Positions 20,289-27,606 of a stretch of DNA of 64,000 nucleotides are shown piece by piece. The notes below the pieces were generated by a model, which was not told the DNA's origin, ran no database searches, and was given only the letters and a program-made list of their open reading frames with translations. Position 1 is the first letter of the stretch. Each line of letters begins with the position of its first letter. The position numbers were made by a program, and so were the translations under genes. The DNA is from a virus, in the IMG/VR virus record IMGVR_UViG_3300021961_010439, positions 1-64,000 of that record; one strand, 5' to 3'.

Positions 20289-21089
20289 TTATTCTCCTAT
20301 TAGAATAGTTCTATTATCTATATCTGGAAATTTAATCTTAATTTTTTCTAGAATATCTCTTAGTTCTTGATATAACAACAATGCTCTAGATTTAGAAAAA
20401 TCTTTGCTTTGCTTAACCCTGATTAATACTAATCCTTTCCCCAAAATTAGTCCTGTTTTTTTATTATCGTATTTGATATTCTTTTTCAAAGCATCGTCGC
20501 CCCATACAGGAGCAAAATGAGATGGTCCGTCTACCTCTATCGCTACATTCATAGTAGGCAAAAAGATATCAATCTGCAACTTGGTGTTCAATAGTATTTG
20601 TTCTTTGTGAAACTCTACTTTGTAGCCATCGGCTATTAAATTATTAAGTAGGTATTTCTCTAATTTTGATCCTGTTTTACTAGTTTTTCTAACAGCTTCA
20701 TTTGCTGATTTTAGTATCTGCTCTTTAGTGTCTTCAGATAAGTTATTCCAATTATCTCTAGCAACTTGTTGTCTTTGTTGTTTTATATCATCAGAAAGTT
20801 CTTCCCAACTAATCATTACTGATTGTCCAATTTTTTCTTTGGTTTCTTCGTCTCTGGTTTGTCCTTTTGTGGGGTGTTTGTGTCTACCAGATTTTAGTGC
20901 TGTTTTTTGTGCAATGCTTTTATCTCGTAAAACTATCCCATATTTTTTTGCATCTCGGCGTATTCTATTAGCATATGTTGATAGCTTATCGGCTATGACT
21001 GCTAAGCTTTCTTTTTTATCACTATAAAGCTTTTTAATTATAGACTTTTTTTCTTGATCTGTCATTTTGTCATAAGCTTTGTATAACAT
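20289..21089 (-). CDS. Putative HTH plus PD-(D/E)XK endonuclease (266 aa)
   Basis: The start is set at ATG 21089 because AGGAG stands 7 nt upstream (21097-21101); an ATG at 21116 would put that signal inside the gene. Residues 10-60 look like a helix-turn-helix with a basic stretch, a Lys/Thr-rich linker follows, and the C-terminal half has IDIFLP then IEVDGPSHF and a later LVLIRVK strand, which matches the D-x(n)-(E)xD core of Vsr/DUF559-like PD-(D/E)XK nucleases. Proteins with this layout in phages are often free-standing homing-type or DNA-repair endonucleases. It overlaps the upstream gene by 20 nt. Confidence 0.6.
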   Translation of the reverse strand: MLYKAYDKMTDQEKKSIIKKLYSDKKESLAVIADKLSTYANRIRRDAKKYGIVLRDKSIAQKTALKSGRHKHPTKGQTRDEETKEKIGQSVMISWEELSDDIKQQRQQVARDNWNNLSEDTKEQILKSANEAVRKTSKTGSKLEKYLLNNLIADGYKVEFHKEQILLNTKLQIDIFLPTMNVAIEVDGPSHFAPVWGDDALKKNIKYDNKKTGLILGKGLVLIRVKQSKDFSKSRALLLYQELRDILEKIKIKFPDIDNRTILIGE

Positions 21090-21531
21090 TCTGACACTCC
21101 TGTAAATTAAAACCATCTTGCATATTTAGGATTGGTTGATCAAAACAAATACTATATAAATCATATGTTTTTTTGTTAAGAGTAACTATTTTCGTTTGTG
21201 AATTTAGTAAATTGTTCCATGTTGTAGATGGGAGAAATTTGTTTTGCCAGACAATAGAATCGGCGATAAAAACTTTATGAGATGGTCCAGGAAAAGAGTT
21301 TATAATAGATAAAGAGTCTACGTCAAAACAAAATAGTATCCCATAAAAATAACGAGCATTTACAGACGGCAATAAGCAAAATTTACGATTATTATCTGTT
21401 TGTTCGTAAATAGTATTAAACAATATAGTATTAGTAGAGGACGTTGTTAATCCGTTAAGAACATCCACAATCAAGCGATGATGAGGCATGACTGTGATAT
21501 GGGGGCAATAAAATCCTATTTGATGTTTCAT
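21070..21531 (-). CDS. Unknown protein of the first glycan island (153 aa)
   Basis: No known domain was recognised in this 153-residue protein. It has a short HITVMPHHRL segment near the N-terminus and mixed alpha/beta composition without membrane segments. It overlaps the stop of the upstream glycosyltransferase-like gene by 4 nt (ATGA) and belongs to the same transcript. A role in glycan modification is suggested only by its neighbours. Confidence 0.5.
   Translation of the reverse strand: MKHQIGFYCPHITVMPHHRLIVDVLNGLTTSSTNTILFNTIYEQTDNNRKFCLLPSVNARYFYGILFCFDVDSLSIINSFPGPSHKVFIADSIVWQNKFLPSTTWNNLLNSQTKIVTLNKKTYDLYSICFDQPILNMQDGFNLQECQNVIQSL
21097..21101 (-). promoter_or_regulatory. Ribosome binding site for the 21089 start
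   Basis: The minus strand reads AGGAG here, with a 7-nt spacer to ATG 21089. It lies within the coding end of the upstream gene and excludes the longer start at 21116. Confidence 0.7.
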
Positions 21532-22307
21532 ACTAGACGCTCTGTTATATTTTGAATAAAAGTTGTGATTTGTGTAGTATCTTTATTAAGTATTTGGGGC
21601 TCATTATTTATCCAATTGTCTTCAACAGTATATGCTGGTATACTACATGCAATAATTTCAGCTTCGTAGGATCCAGACAAGTCTAAAACACTACCAAACG
21701 AATTTAAAGCATTATTCATATCAAAATCAAACATTAATCCGATATTTTGGTCATATTCTACTTCTGGATTATTCACCATAACAATAGGCTTATTCGTGTT
21801 CGGGTATAAATATGGCTTGACATAATCAATACAACTAATATCTCTATCTAAAATAACTAGAATCTTATTATTTCTAGTACTATGATTTGTATTAAAAATA
21901 ATGTCGTTATATAGTCTATGATATGGTATCAGCTTATTTTGATCAACTCCACCCTCTACCAATGGAGTATAAAGATCAATTGGTAATATAAGACTCACAT
22001 TTAATAATTCATTTTTATGCAAATCAAGGATTAAATTTTTATATTTGTCAAATAATGAAGGACAGTTATCTACTGTTAGAATAATTTTTTTATCATATAA
22101 TGACTTATCATTAATAAATTGATGAATTTCTTGAGTATATTCTTCTATTTGTAATATTATTGTAGAAGGTCTAGACGATAAACATGTGTCGTAGATATTG
22201 TTGTGTAAATTTTCTAGTCTTACATTTGGAAAAGCATACAAGCATCCTCTTGTAATAATACTATGAGTTTTTGAATAAGAGTTTTTATGTATTAAAATAT
22301 TAGTCAT
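21528..22307 (-). CDS. Unknown alpha/beta protein, possibly degenerate GT-B transferase (259 aa)
   Basis: The 259 residues alternate predicted strands and helices: IILQIEEY, KIILTVDN, VSLILPIDLY, KILVILDRD, KPIVMVNN, then a C-terminal segment with GSYEAEIIACSIP. The last part recalls the acidic C-terminal helix region of GT-B glycosyltransferases, where a family-specific retention loop would read E-x7-E, but no clear E-x7-E is present. It lies between a nucleotidyltransferase-like gene and an unknown gene with short overlaps on each side. Divergent glycosyltransferase is the best guess; it may be inactive. Confidence 0.4.
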   Translation of the reverse strand: MTNILIHKNSYSKTHSIITRGCLYAFPNVRLENLHNNIYDTCLSSRPSTIILQIEEYTQEIHQFINDKSLYDKKIILTVDNCPSLFDKYKNLILDLHKNELLNVSLILPIDLYTPLVEGGVDQNKLIPYHRLYNDIIFNTNHSTRNNKILVILDRDISCIDYVKPYLYPNTNKPIVMVNNPEVEYDQNIGLMFDFDMNNALNSFGSVLDLSGSYEAEIIACSIPAYTVEDNWINNEPQILNKDTTQITTFIQNITERLV

Positions 22308-22998
22308 TATAGACCTTGCTGGATTTTAGTATGTTATTAGATACATACGAATATTGTCTAGGCTTAAGTGGGAAATGATCAAATTTTATACCATTATCGA
22401 TAAGATAGTTAACTATCTCGAATAAAAATAATGGATCAGTAAATTTTAGATTGTTTATATGTTTTAGTAATCTGATAGTCTCGTTATTAAAATAACACAT
22501 TCCATTCCAATAGTTGGTTGATGTTCCATAAGATATATGTTCAACTTTACCTTCCACAACATTGCATGTCATATCTTGATTGTTACCATCTTTAGATACT
22601 GTAAAAATATAATTGTTATTTGGATCAAGATTAATATTCTGAGTAATTAGATAGCTAACATCAGAAATGATAAAAAGACCATCAAATTTAGTTCTATCGT
22701 ACTTGAGTAGTGTATCTTTAATAATCTTACCATGATTAGTATTCTTATAATCTAAAACTATATTATAGCTTAGATTTTTTATATCTTTTAATAGTTTCAG
22801 TGTTTTTTCTGCCTCGAAGCCAACGACAATATGATGCTTAGTATCCTGATCATTAAATAATTTACATACATAATCTATATTATGCTCTATAAGAGATTTT
22901 TTGTGTTTTTGTATGGGTACTATAACTGATGATTTTGGACCAATATATTTCATATTTTTAGTTGGTTGATAACAAAAATATATACTATATATAGACAT
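22300..22998 (-). CDS. Nucleotidyltransferase-like protein (232 aa)
   Basis: After an unusual N-terminal stretch, PIQKHKKSLIEHNIDYV, IVVGFEAEKTLKLL, then TNHGKIIKDTL and DGLFIISDVSYL follow the order seen in sugar-phosphate nucleotidyltransferases of the MobA/GlmU/LicC fold: signature loop with Lys, xVVGY-like strand, the N-x-x-S/T-type helix, and the xxxGD-like metal strand (here SDV). The canonical GxGTRxxPxTK start is not preserved. It would activate a sugar or alcohol phosphate as an NDP- or CDP-derivative for the transferases downstream. A longer ATG is not available; the gene is separated from the next by 15 nt. Confidence 0.5.
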   Translation of the reverse strand: MSIYSIYFCYQPTKNMKYIGPKSSVIVPIQKHKKSLIEHNIDYVCKLFNDQDTKHHIVVGFEAEKTLKLLKDIKNLSYNIVLDYKNTNHGKIIKDTLLKYDRTKFDGLFIISDVSYLITQNINLDPNNNYIFTVSKDGNNQDMTCNVVEGKVEHISYGTSTNYWNGMCYFNNETIRLLKHINNLKFTDPLFLFEIVNYLIDNGIKFDHFPLKPRQYSYVSNNILKSSKVYND

Positions 22999-23013
22999 AC
23001 ATTATTCCTTACA

Positions 23014-23418
23014 TTAATTTTTAACTACATGTAGTTTTAACTTATAGTTATGAGAATATTTCTTTTGTACTTTATATTGTGGAAAATTTCCAATATGTTC
23101 TAATATATCAAATTCATAACTTACCGATACTGTATTTTGTATTAATGATGAGACAGTTTTTGATGATAAAGAACCTGATGATATATCTTTACCAATAGCT
23201 ATCAAATCTAATAGTTCAATTACAAGAATACCATTATATTTCATTTTATTAAGAACATTTGAAATTAATGGCAGTCTTTCGTTATATGAAACATTGTCTA
23301 ATTTAGTAAATAAAATCTCATCTATAGATCCATTAACAATACTATCTATCTGAGATATGCTAATATTTTGATATCCATCTATAACATCTTGATCAGATAA
23401 GCATATATTAATTTTCAT
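23014..23418 (-). CDS. Truncated methyltransferase-like protein (134 aa)
   Basis: Residues 25-70 (IDEILFTKLDNVSYNERLPL, then a helix and NGILVIELLDL) match the region after motif I in class I SAM-dependent methyltransferases: the strand with the substrate-side acidic residues, the helix, and the GGxLxIE-type strand. The N-terminal SAM-binding motif I is missing from this 134-residue frame, so on its own it is unlikely to bind SAM. It may be a degenerate remnant or a regulatory partner. It overlaps its upstream neighbour by 4 nt (ATGA). Confidence 0.45.
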   Translation of the reverse strand: MKINICLSDQDVIDGYQNISISQIDSIVNGSIDEILFTKLDNVSYNERLPLISNVLNKMKYNGILVIELLDLIAIGKDISSGSLSSKTVSSLIQNTVSVSYEFDILEHIGNFPQYKVQKKYSHNYKLKLHVVKN

Positions 23419-24323
23419 AGTACAAAGGCTTTCTTCGAATAAGTTTGAATAATTGATAGAATATTTTCTTTAAAATTATCATGAGATACATAAATACTAG
23501 ACGGAATACTATTGTCCACACGTATCATATCTTGTTGTAATAGTTGTACTAATTCTTGCATAGAATTTGCTATATATAAATTAGGTATGTTTTTGTATTG
23601 ACTTAAGGACTCATTTACATCCATAATAATTGCAATACAACCACAAGCAACAGACCATAGAGCATTTATAATTGATCCTGGGTCTAACTCCACAGTTATT
23701 TTAAACTTATTCAAGGTAGTATTTACATCTTTTATGCACGAAGGTATTTTTTGTAAATTAGTAGAGTCCACTCCGGCGATATTTTTTAGATAATCATTAT
23801 CCATGTGTTTATTATAACACATCATACCTATATCTGTTCTATCTTTCGGGTTGTTGTCAATTTGTAGTTCTTCAGGAATACTGTATTTAATTTTATCTGA
23901 TGTTATCTTTGGACAAGAAAAACTACTCATTTGATCAGAAAAGTAGTATATGGCGTCGTTGGGCTTGATAGTATTACTGCATATTAAAAATATATCTTCC
24001 CTTTTTAAACCTAACATCTTTATGTCATGACATAACATTACATTATTGAGATGCATTGGTGTTGTTATATTATTCTTAATGCTTAATAATGGATTATTAG
24101 TAATATATACTGAATAAGATTTATGATATAAAGATTCTTCGTTATATCTAATCAAAGACGAGTTTTTATCAAAAAAAGTTTTTGCGTTTTCATCAAAAGA
24201 ATAAAGACACAAATCTAAATCGGTCATAGCAACATCAAATAAACTATAGTGCGGCTGATATAGAATATTGGTGTTATCACTAACTGATTCTAAAATATTA
24301 CTTATGCAGAAGCCTGGATACAT
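23415..24323 (-). CDS. Divergent GT-B-like protein (302 aa)
   Basis: A 302-residue protein with alternating strand/helix pattern, including DLDLCLYSFD, IFLICSNTIKPNDAIYYF and a C-terminal half with ALWSVACGCIAIIMDV followed by LYIANSMQELVQLL. The last segment resembles the GT-B C-terminal acceptor region in which E-A-x-x-x-G-x-P-x-I is replaced here by a non-acidic form. It overlaps the GT4 gene downstream by 22 nt. Function as an inactive or very diverged glycosyltransferase is inferred from fold pattern and neighbours. Confidence 0.4.
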   Translation of the reverse strand: MYPGFCISNILESVSDNTNILYQPHYSLFDVAMTDLDLCLYSFDENAKTFFDKNSSLIRYNEESLYHKSYSVYITNNPLLSIKNNITTPMHLNNVMLCHDIKMLGLKREDIFLICSNTIKPNDAIYYFSDQMSSFSCPKITSDKIKYSIPEELQIDNNPKDRTDIGMMCYNKHMDNDYLKNIAGVDSTNLQKIPSCIKDVNTTLNKFKITVELDPGSIINALWSVACGCIAIIMDVNESLSQYKNIPNLYIANSMQELVQLLQQDMIRVDNSIPSSIYVSHDNFKENILSIIQTYSKKAFVL

Positions 24324-25423
24324 AATTTTTTACCTATATTGGAATAACTAAATTGATCTTTTTGAGACATTCCCATTTCGGATTTGGTTTTCCAAGCAGT
24401 ATTGTCTTTTTTGTACATTGTATACGCCGCCTGCAACTGTTTAATTAAGTCATAAATATCTATTTTATACCAATACTGTCTAGCATTATAGTAGTCAGTA
24501 TTACCTGATATGGGGTGATTTTTTAGTATAACTGGTGTTTTATGACTATTAACTAAAAATCCATTTTTATTATCTATATAGTCTTTCATACCACTATTTT
24601 TATTAATTATTGGATTTTTCCCAAGACACAATGCTTCTGCTGCTGGACGACAAAATGCTTCTCCATATGAAGGCATAACAAAACAATCACAACTAGAATG
24701 TAATCTTAGAATATCTTCATACGATACCCTTTGGGTCATCCATACTTCGCTTCTAAAGGGTTTAGACAATTGTAAAGACTGTTTTATCTGATTAGAAAAT
24801 TCTGTTAATTCTCTAATGTCCCCATTTGTTTTGATAATTAGAGACACAGGATCGGTAATATTAAAAGCTAGATTAAAAGCTATAATAAGATCTTCTAGAT
24901 TTTTTCTAAAATTATTTTCACATATAGTATAAAACTTAAACGTGTGAGCTATTGTAGGATTTAGTGATGATGCTGGATATGGCTTTATATTATCAGTATC
25001 TAATGCTTCGCTAATAACCCTAATAGGTTTTTGTAAACCACTAGACACTAGAGAATCTTTTTCTATGGAAGATGGAACCCAAATTTCGTCCATTCTTTTC
25101 ATATTTTCGATAGTTTTGGTTTGACTAAAGTCATTAATTTCTAACGTAAATAATCCAATATTTTTTCCAAATCTTGCATCATAATGAAAATATTCTGGTA
25201 GTGTTTTTTGAATTACATAATCATAATGATCATAGATTTGATTTTCATATCTGATAATTTGATCATCATTAAAATGAGCATCATTATAACCAGGAGCTAA
25301 GTATACTGGTCTAGTAGTAATATTAAGGCTGGGTATTGTTGCGAGAGATCTTATATAGTCTCTTGTGGCTAGTCCCCAACCATCTAGTTGTCTATATGGT
25401 CCAATAAAAAGAATATTTTTCAT
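24302..25423 (-). CDS. GT4-family glycosyltransferase (373 aa)
   Basis: This retaining glycosyltransferase shows an N-terminal GPYRQLDGWGLATRDY glycine-rich loop, a central FKFYTICENNFRKNLEDLI (the Lys/Asn-rich donor-binding start of the C-terminal Rossmann domain) and the E-x7-E motif GEAFCRPAAEAL (E255, E263), followed by P-I and a Gly-rich stretch ending in GFLV. The fold is GT-B, cytoplasmic, and would transfer a sugar from an NDP donor. It overlaps the next gene upstream by 4 nt and sits in the first glycan island. Confidence 0.85.
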   Translation of the reverse strand: MKNILFIGPYRQLDGWGLATRDYIRSLATIPSLNITTRPVYLAPGYNDAHFNDDQIIRYENQIYDHYDYVIQKTLPEYFHYDARFGKNIGLFTLEINDFSQTKTIENMKRMDEIWVPSSIEKDSLVSSGLQKPIRVISEALDTDNIKPYPASSLNPTIAHTFKFYTICENNFRKNLEDLIIAFNLAFNITDPVSLIIKTNGDIRELTEFSNQIKQSLQLSKPFRSEVWMTQRVSYEDILRLHSSCDCFVMPSYGEAFCRPAAEALCLGKNPIINKNSGMKDYIDNKNGFLVNSHKTPVILKNHPISGNTDYYNARQYWYKIDIYDLIKQLQAAYTMYKKDNTAWKTKSEMGMSQKDQFSYSNIGKKLCIQASA

Positions 25424-27093
25424 CGATTGTTTCCTAAACTAGCTTTAAGATGAGCATACTTAATATAGTCATCTGTATTTAGTTTGTCTTGATTAATCAT
25501 TGCTTGTTGAGCAAAGTTGTGGTTTGATATAATTGTCTGAAAGGTATCGAGCACATTTTGTCTAGTAAATGGACTGATCTGCATTCCATTTTGCGTATAG
25601 CCATACTCTAAATCTCTTATCATCTGTAGGGGTATAATACTATTAACTATTGAATGATTTGGTAAAAATTGTCTAAGTATAGTATATACAAAGTTATAGT
25701 GATTAATATCTTTTGTCTGTTCTAAAACAGTAGGCGGTATTGGAGACAAAGGACTAAGAGGCTTATCCCATTGGCCCTGTAATCCAGTTAATTTAGCGCT
25801 ATCAAAATATTTTTCCCATTTTTTAGCTATGTCGTCCCAATTATAATAGATCTCTGTTAATTTTCTAGTTTCTTGTCTTTTTTGTTTTTTAAGTAGTTGG
25901 GGTTGTTGTTCTAGGTTTTCTATAATTTCAATTAGATGATCATTATCCGGATAAACCCTAATAGCCTGAGTTTCTAGTTCCTTAAAAGATCTTTTGACTC
26001 TAATAGGAAAACCTTTTAATTTGTGTACCACATCGTTCATAGCGCTATAATCCACAGCAGCCACGGGAATTCCACAAGCCCCAGCTTCTACTTGAGGCAT
26101 GCCGAACCCTTCACAAATAGCGTATTGAACGTATAAATCAAACATATTGATTATATGTCCTAATTGTTCAGAACGTATTCCGTTATTTACGCTTGGTAAT
26201 TGCATAGATTTATTACCGCATCTTGGACATCCTGCAACAACATGACTAAATAACATAGAACTAATATTACCACAATGTTTACATGCATAAGTAAAAAATA
26301 CTTTATTAGATATATCGTATTCTTTTAATAGTTGTGGTATATCCCATCCAGCATCAGGATAACTAGTATGAATATATAAATATGTTTTTTCGTATAGATT
26401 AGGATTTTTAAATTTGAGTAAACGAATGGTGTCAAATAAATCTGGAATTAATTTTCTTTTCTGATTTCTAACAACAGAGCCAACCACAAACGCATCTTCT
26501 GGAACACCGAATGTTTTCCTAATTTCTTTTTGTTCGTCTATCATTGGTCTAAATGTTAATAAATCAACACCAGGAGATGTTGTGTCTATATAATTAGCAT
26601 GACCATTACTTTGTTTTATGATTACATCTCTACCAAAGTCGGAGTAAGTAAAGATGGCATCTGCGGAAATATATGTATCTATCCATGTTTCTTGTTGAGG
26701 TTCAGAATCTATAGTAGGCATAACTACCCAGTGATAGTATGGTCTAAATGGAGAATATTGCTGATATGAATTCATCCAATAGTCTCTGATATCGAATACA
26801 ATATCAGGTTTAAAATCGAGTAATACTCTATCAAACCTCCACTTGCCAAACTGATTTTCGCTATTAGAATTATATTCTCTACTTCTAGGATCATTATCTG
26901 CTGGAGCATTAGCATATAGCATCCAAGGAATATCACTATCTCTTGGATCATTTACTTTAGCATACGAAGCAAATTCTGCAACCTCATATTTATTAGTCGC
27001 ATATAGTCTTTTCAAGAGTTCACGAGCATATCCAGAGAAGCCGGAACTTAAATAGCTTGCCTCGGAACACATTAAAAGTCTAAGTTTTTTCAT
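25420..27093 (-). CDS. GT4-family glycosyltransferase with embedded zinc ribbon (557 aa)
   Basis: GT-B glycosyltransferase: a glycine-rich N-terminal loop (SYLSSGFSGYARE), acceptor-domain segment DIVFDIRDYW, VVGSVVRNQKRK at the start of the donor domain, and E-x7-E in CEGFGMPQVEAGACG (E328, E336). Between strand FFTYA and the donor helix it carries CKHC (C271, C274) and CPRCG (C289, C292), a four-Cys zinc ribbon that GT4 enzymes normally lack. About 120 residues follow the catalytic core as a helical tail. The gene lies directly downstream of the ssb terminator. Confidence 0.85.
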   Translation of the reverse strand: MKKLRLLMCSEASYLSSGFSGYARELLKRLYATNKYEVAEFASYAKVNDPRDSDIPWMLYANAPADNDPRSREYNSNSENQFGKWRFDRVLLDFKPDIVFDIRDYWMNSYQQYSPFRPYYHWVVMPTIDSEPQQETWIDTYISADAIFTYSDFGRDVIIKQSNGHANYIDTTSPGVDLLTFRPMIDEQKEIRKTFGVPEDAFVVGSVVRNQKRKLIPDLFDTIRLLKFKNPNLYEKTYLYIHTSYPDAGWDIPQLLKEYDISNKVFFTYACKHCGNISSMLFSHVVAGCPRCGNKSMQLPSVNNGIRSEQLGHIINMFDLYVQYAICEGFGMPQVEAGACGIPVAAVDYSAMNDVVHKLKGFPIRVKRSFKELETQAIRVYPDNDHLIEIIENLEQQPQLLKKQKRQETRKLTEIYYNWDDIAKKWEKYFDSAKLTGLQGQWDKPLSPLSPIPPTVLEQTKDINHYNFVYTILRQFLPNHSIVNSIIPLQMIRDLEYGYTQNGMQISPFTRQNVLDTFQTIISNHNFAQQAMINQDKLNTDDYIKYAHLKASLGNNR

Positions 27094-27112
27094 AAAATTC
27101 TACTTTCGTCCC

Positions 27113-27145
27113 AAAAGACACAAGCCCATATGGGCTTGTGCTTTT
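27113..27145. terminator. Bidirectional hairpin terminator after ssb
   Basis: CACAAGCCCA (27119-27128) and TGGGCTTGTG (27131-27140) are perfect inverted copies around a TA centre. They are flanked by AAAAG (27113-27117) and CTTTT (27141-27145), which extend the stem past a one-base bulge. Each strand therefore shows a GC-rich stem followed by a T-rich tail. It lies 19 nt below the ssb stop on the transcript and about 20 nt before the GT4 start, so it probably separates the ssb unit from the first glycan island. Confidence 0.75.
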
Positions 27146-27159
27146 AGGATCGACTAGCA

Positions 27160-27534
27160 TCAGAATGCTACTGTTTCTTCCTGATTAGATTCCTTACCCT
27201 TTTTGGATAAACGAGTAATCTTAGAAAAGTTATTAACTCTTACTTTAAGAGTACTATGCTTAACTCCATCCTTCTCCCAGTTATCGTTCCTTAGAGAACC
27301 TTCAACCATTACTGGATCACCCTTCTTGAAAGATTCTCCGATAACTTCTGCTCCACTATCCCAAGCTTCGCAATTAACAAAAGTTGTAATCTTATCGCGA
27401 TCACCATTTGACTTAGTATATTCCCTAGAAACAGCTACTGTAAAATTAACAACAGCAGTTTCTTTACCACCCGTTGTAATATATCTAAGTTCTGGATCTC
27501 GTGCTAGATTACCCTTTAGTAAAGTGATATTCAT
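27160..27534 (-). CDS. ssb: Single-stranded DNA-binding protein (124 aa)
   Basis: A bacterial-type SSB: MNITLLKGNLARDPELRY, the strand FVNCEAWDSGAEVI and the GDPVMVEGSLRNDNWEKDG segment are the classic OB-fold signatures, and residues 1-105 cover the whole domain. The tail is short and ends EETVAF, an acidic tip with a final Phe like the EEDIPF-type tip that recruits partner proteins. It coats single-stranded DNA during replication and recombination. It has its own promoter (27578-27606) with a 35-40-nt leader and AGGAG 11 nt upstream of the ATG, and a terminator follows. Confidence 0.95.
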   Translation of the reverse strand: MNITLLKGNLARDPELRYITTGGKETAVVNFTVAVSREYTKSNGDRDKITTFVNCEAWDSGAEVIGESFKKGDPVMVEGSLRNDNWEKDGVKHSTLKVRVNNFSKITRLSKKGKESNQEETVAF

Positions 27535-27577
27535 AATTTATGTTACTCCTCGAAAAAAATAAAACTCAATACAACCT

Positions 27578-27606
27578 ATTATAACAGGGCCACGCGGCCA
27601 TGTCAA
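27578..27606 (-). promoter_or_regulatory. Consensus sigma70 promoter of ssb
   Basis: On the minus strand TTGACA (27606-27601) and TATAAT (27583-27578) are separated by exactly 17 bp, an ideal match to the bacterial housekeeping consensus. Transcription should begin near 27571, leaving a leader of about 37 nt before ATG 27534. The -35 hexamer contains the TGA stop codon of the polymerase C-half gene. The spacer holds GGCCGCGTGGCC, a short GC-rich inverted repeat unusual in this AT-rich DNA that could be an operator. Confidence 0.8.
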
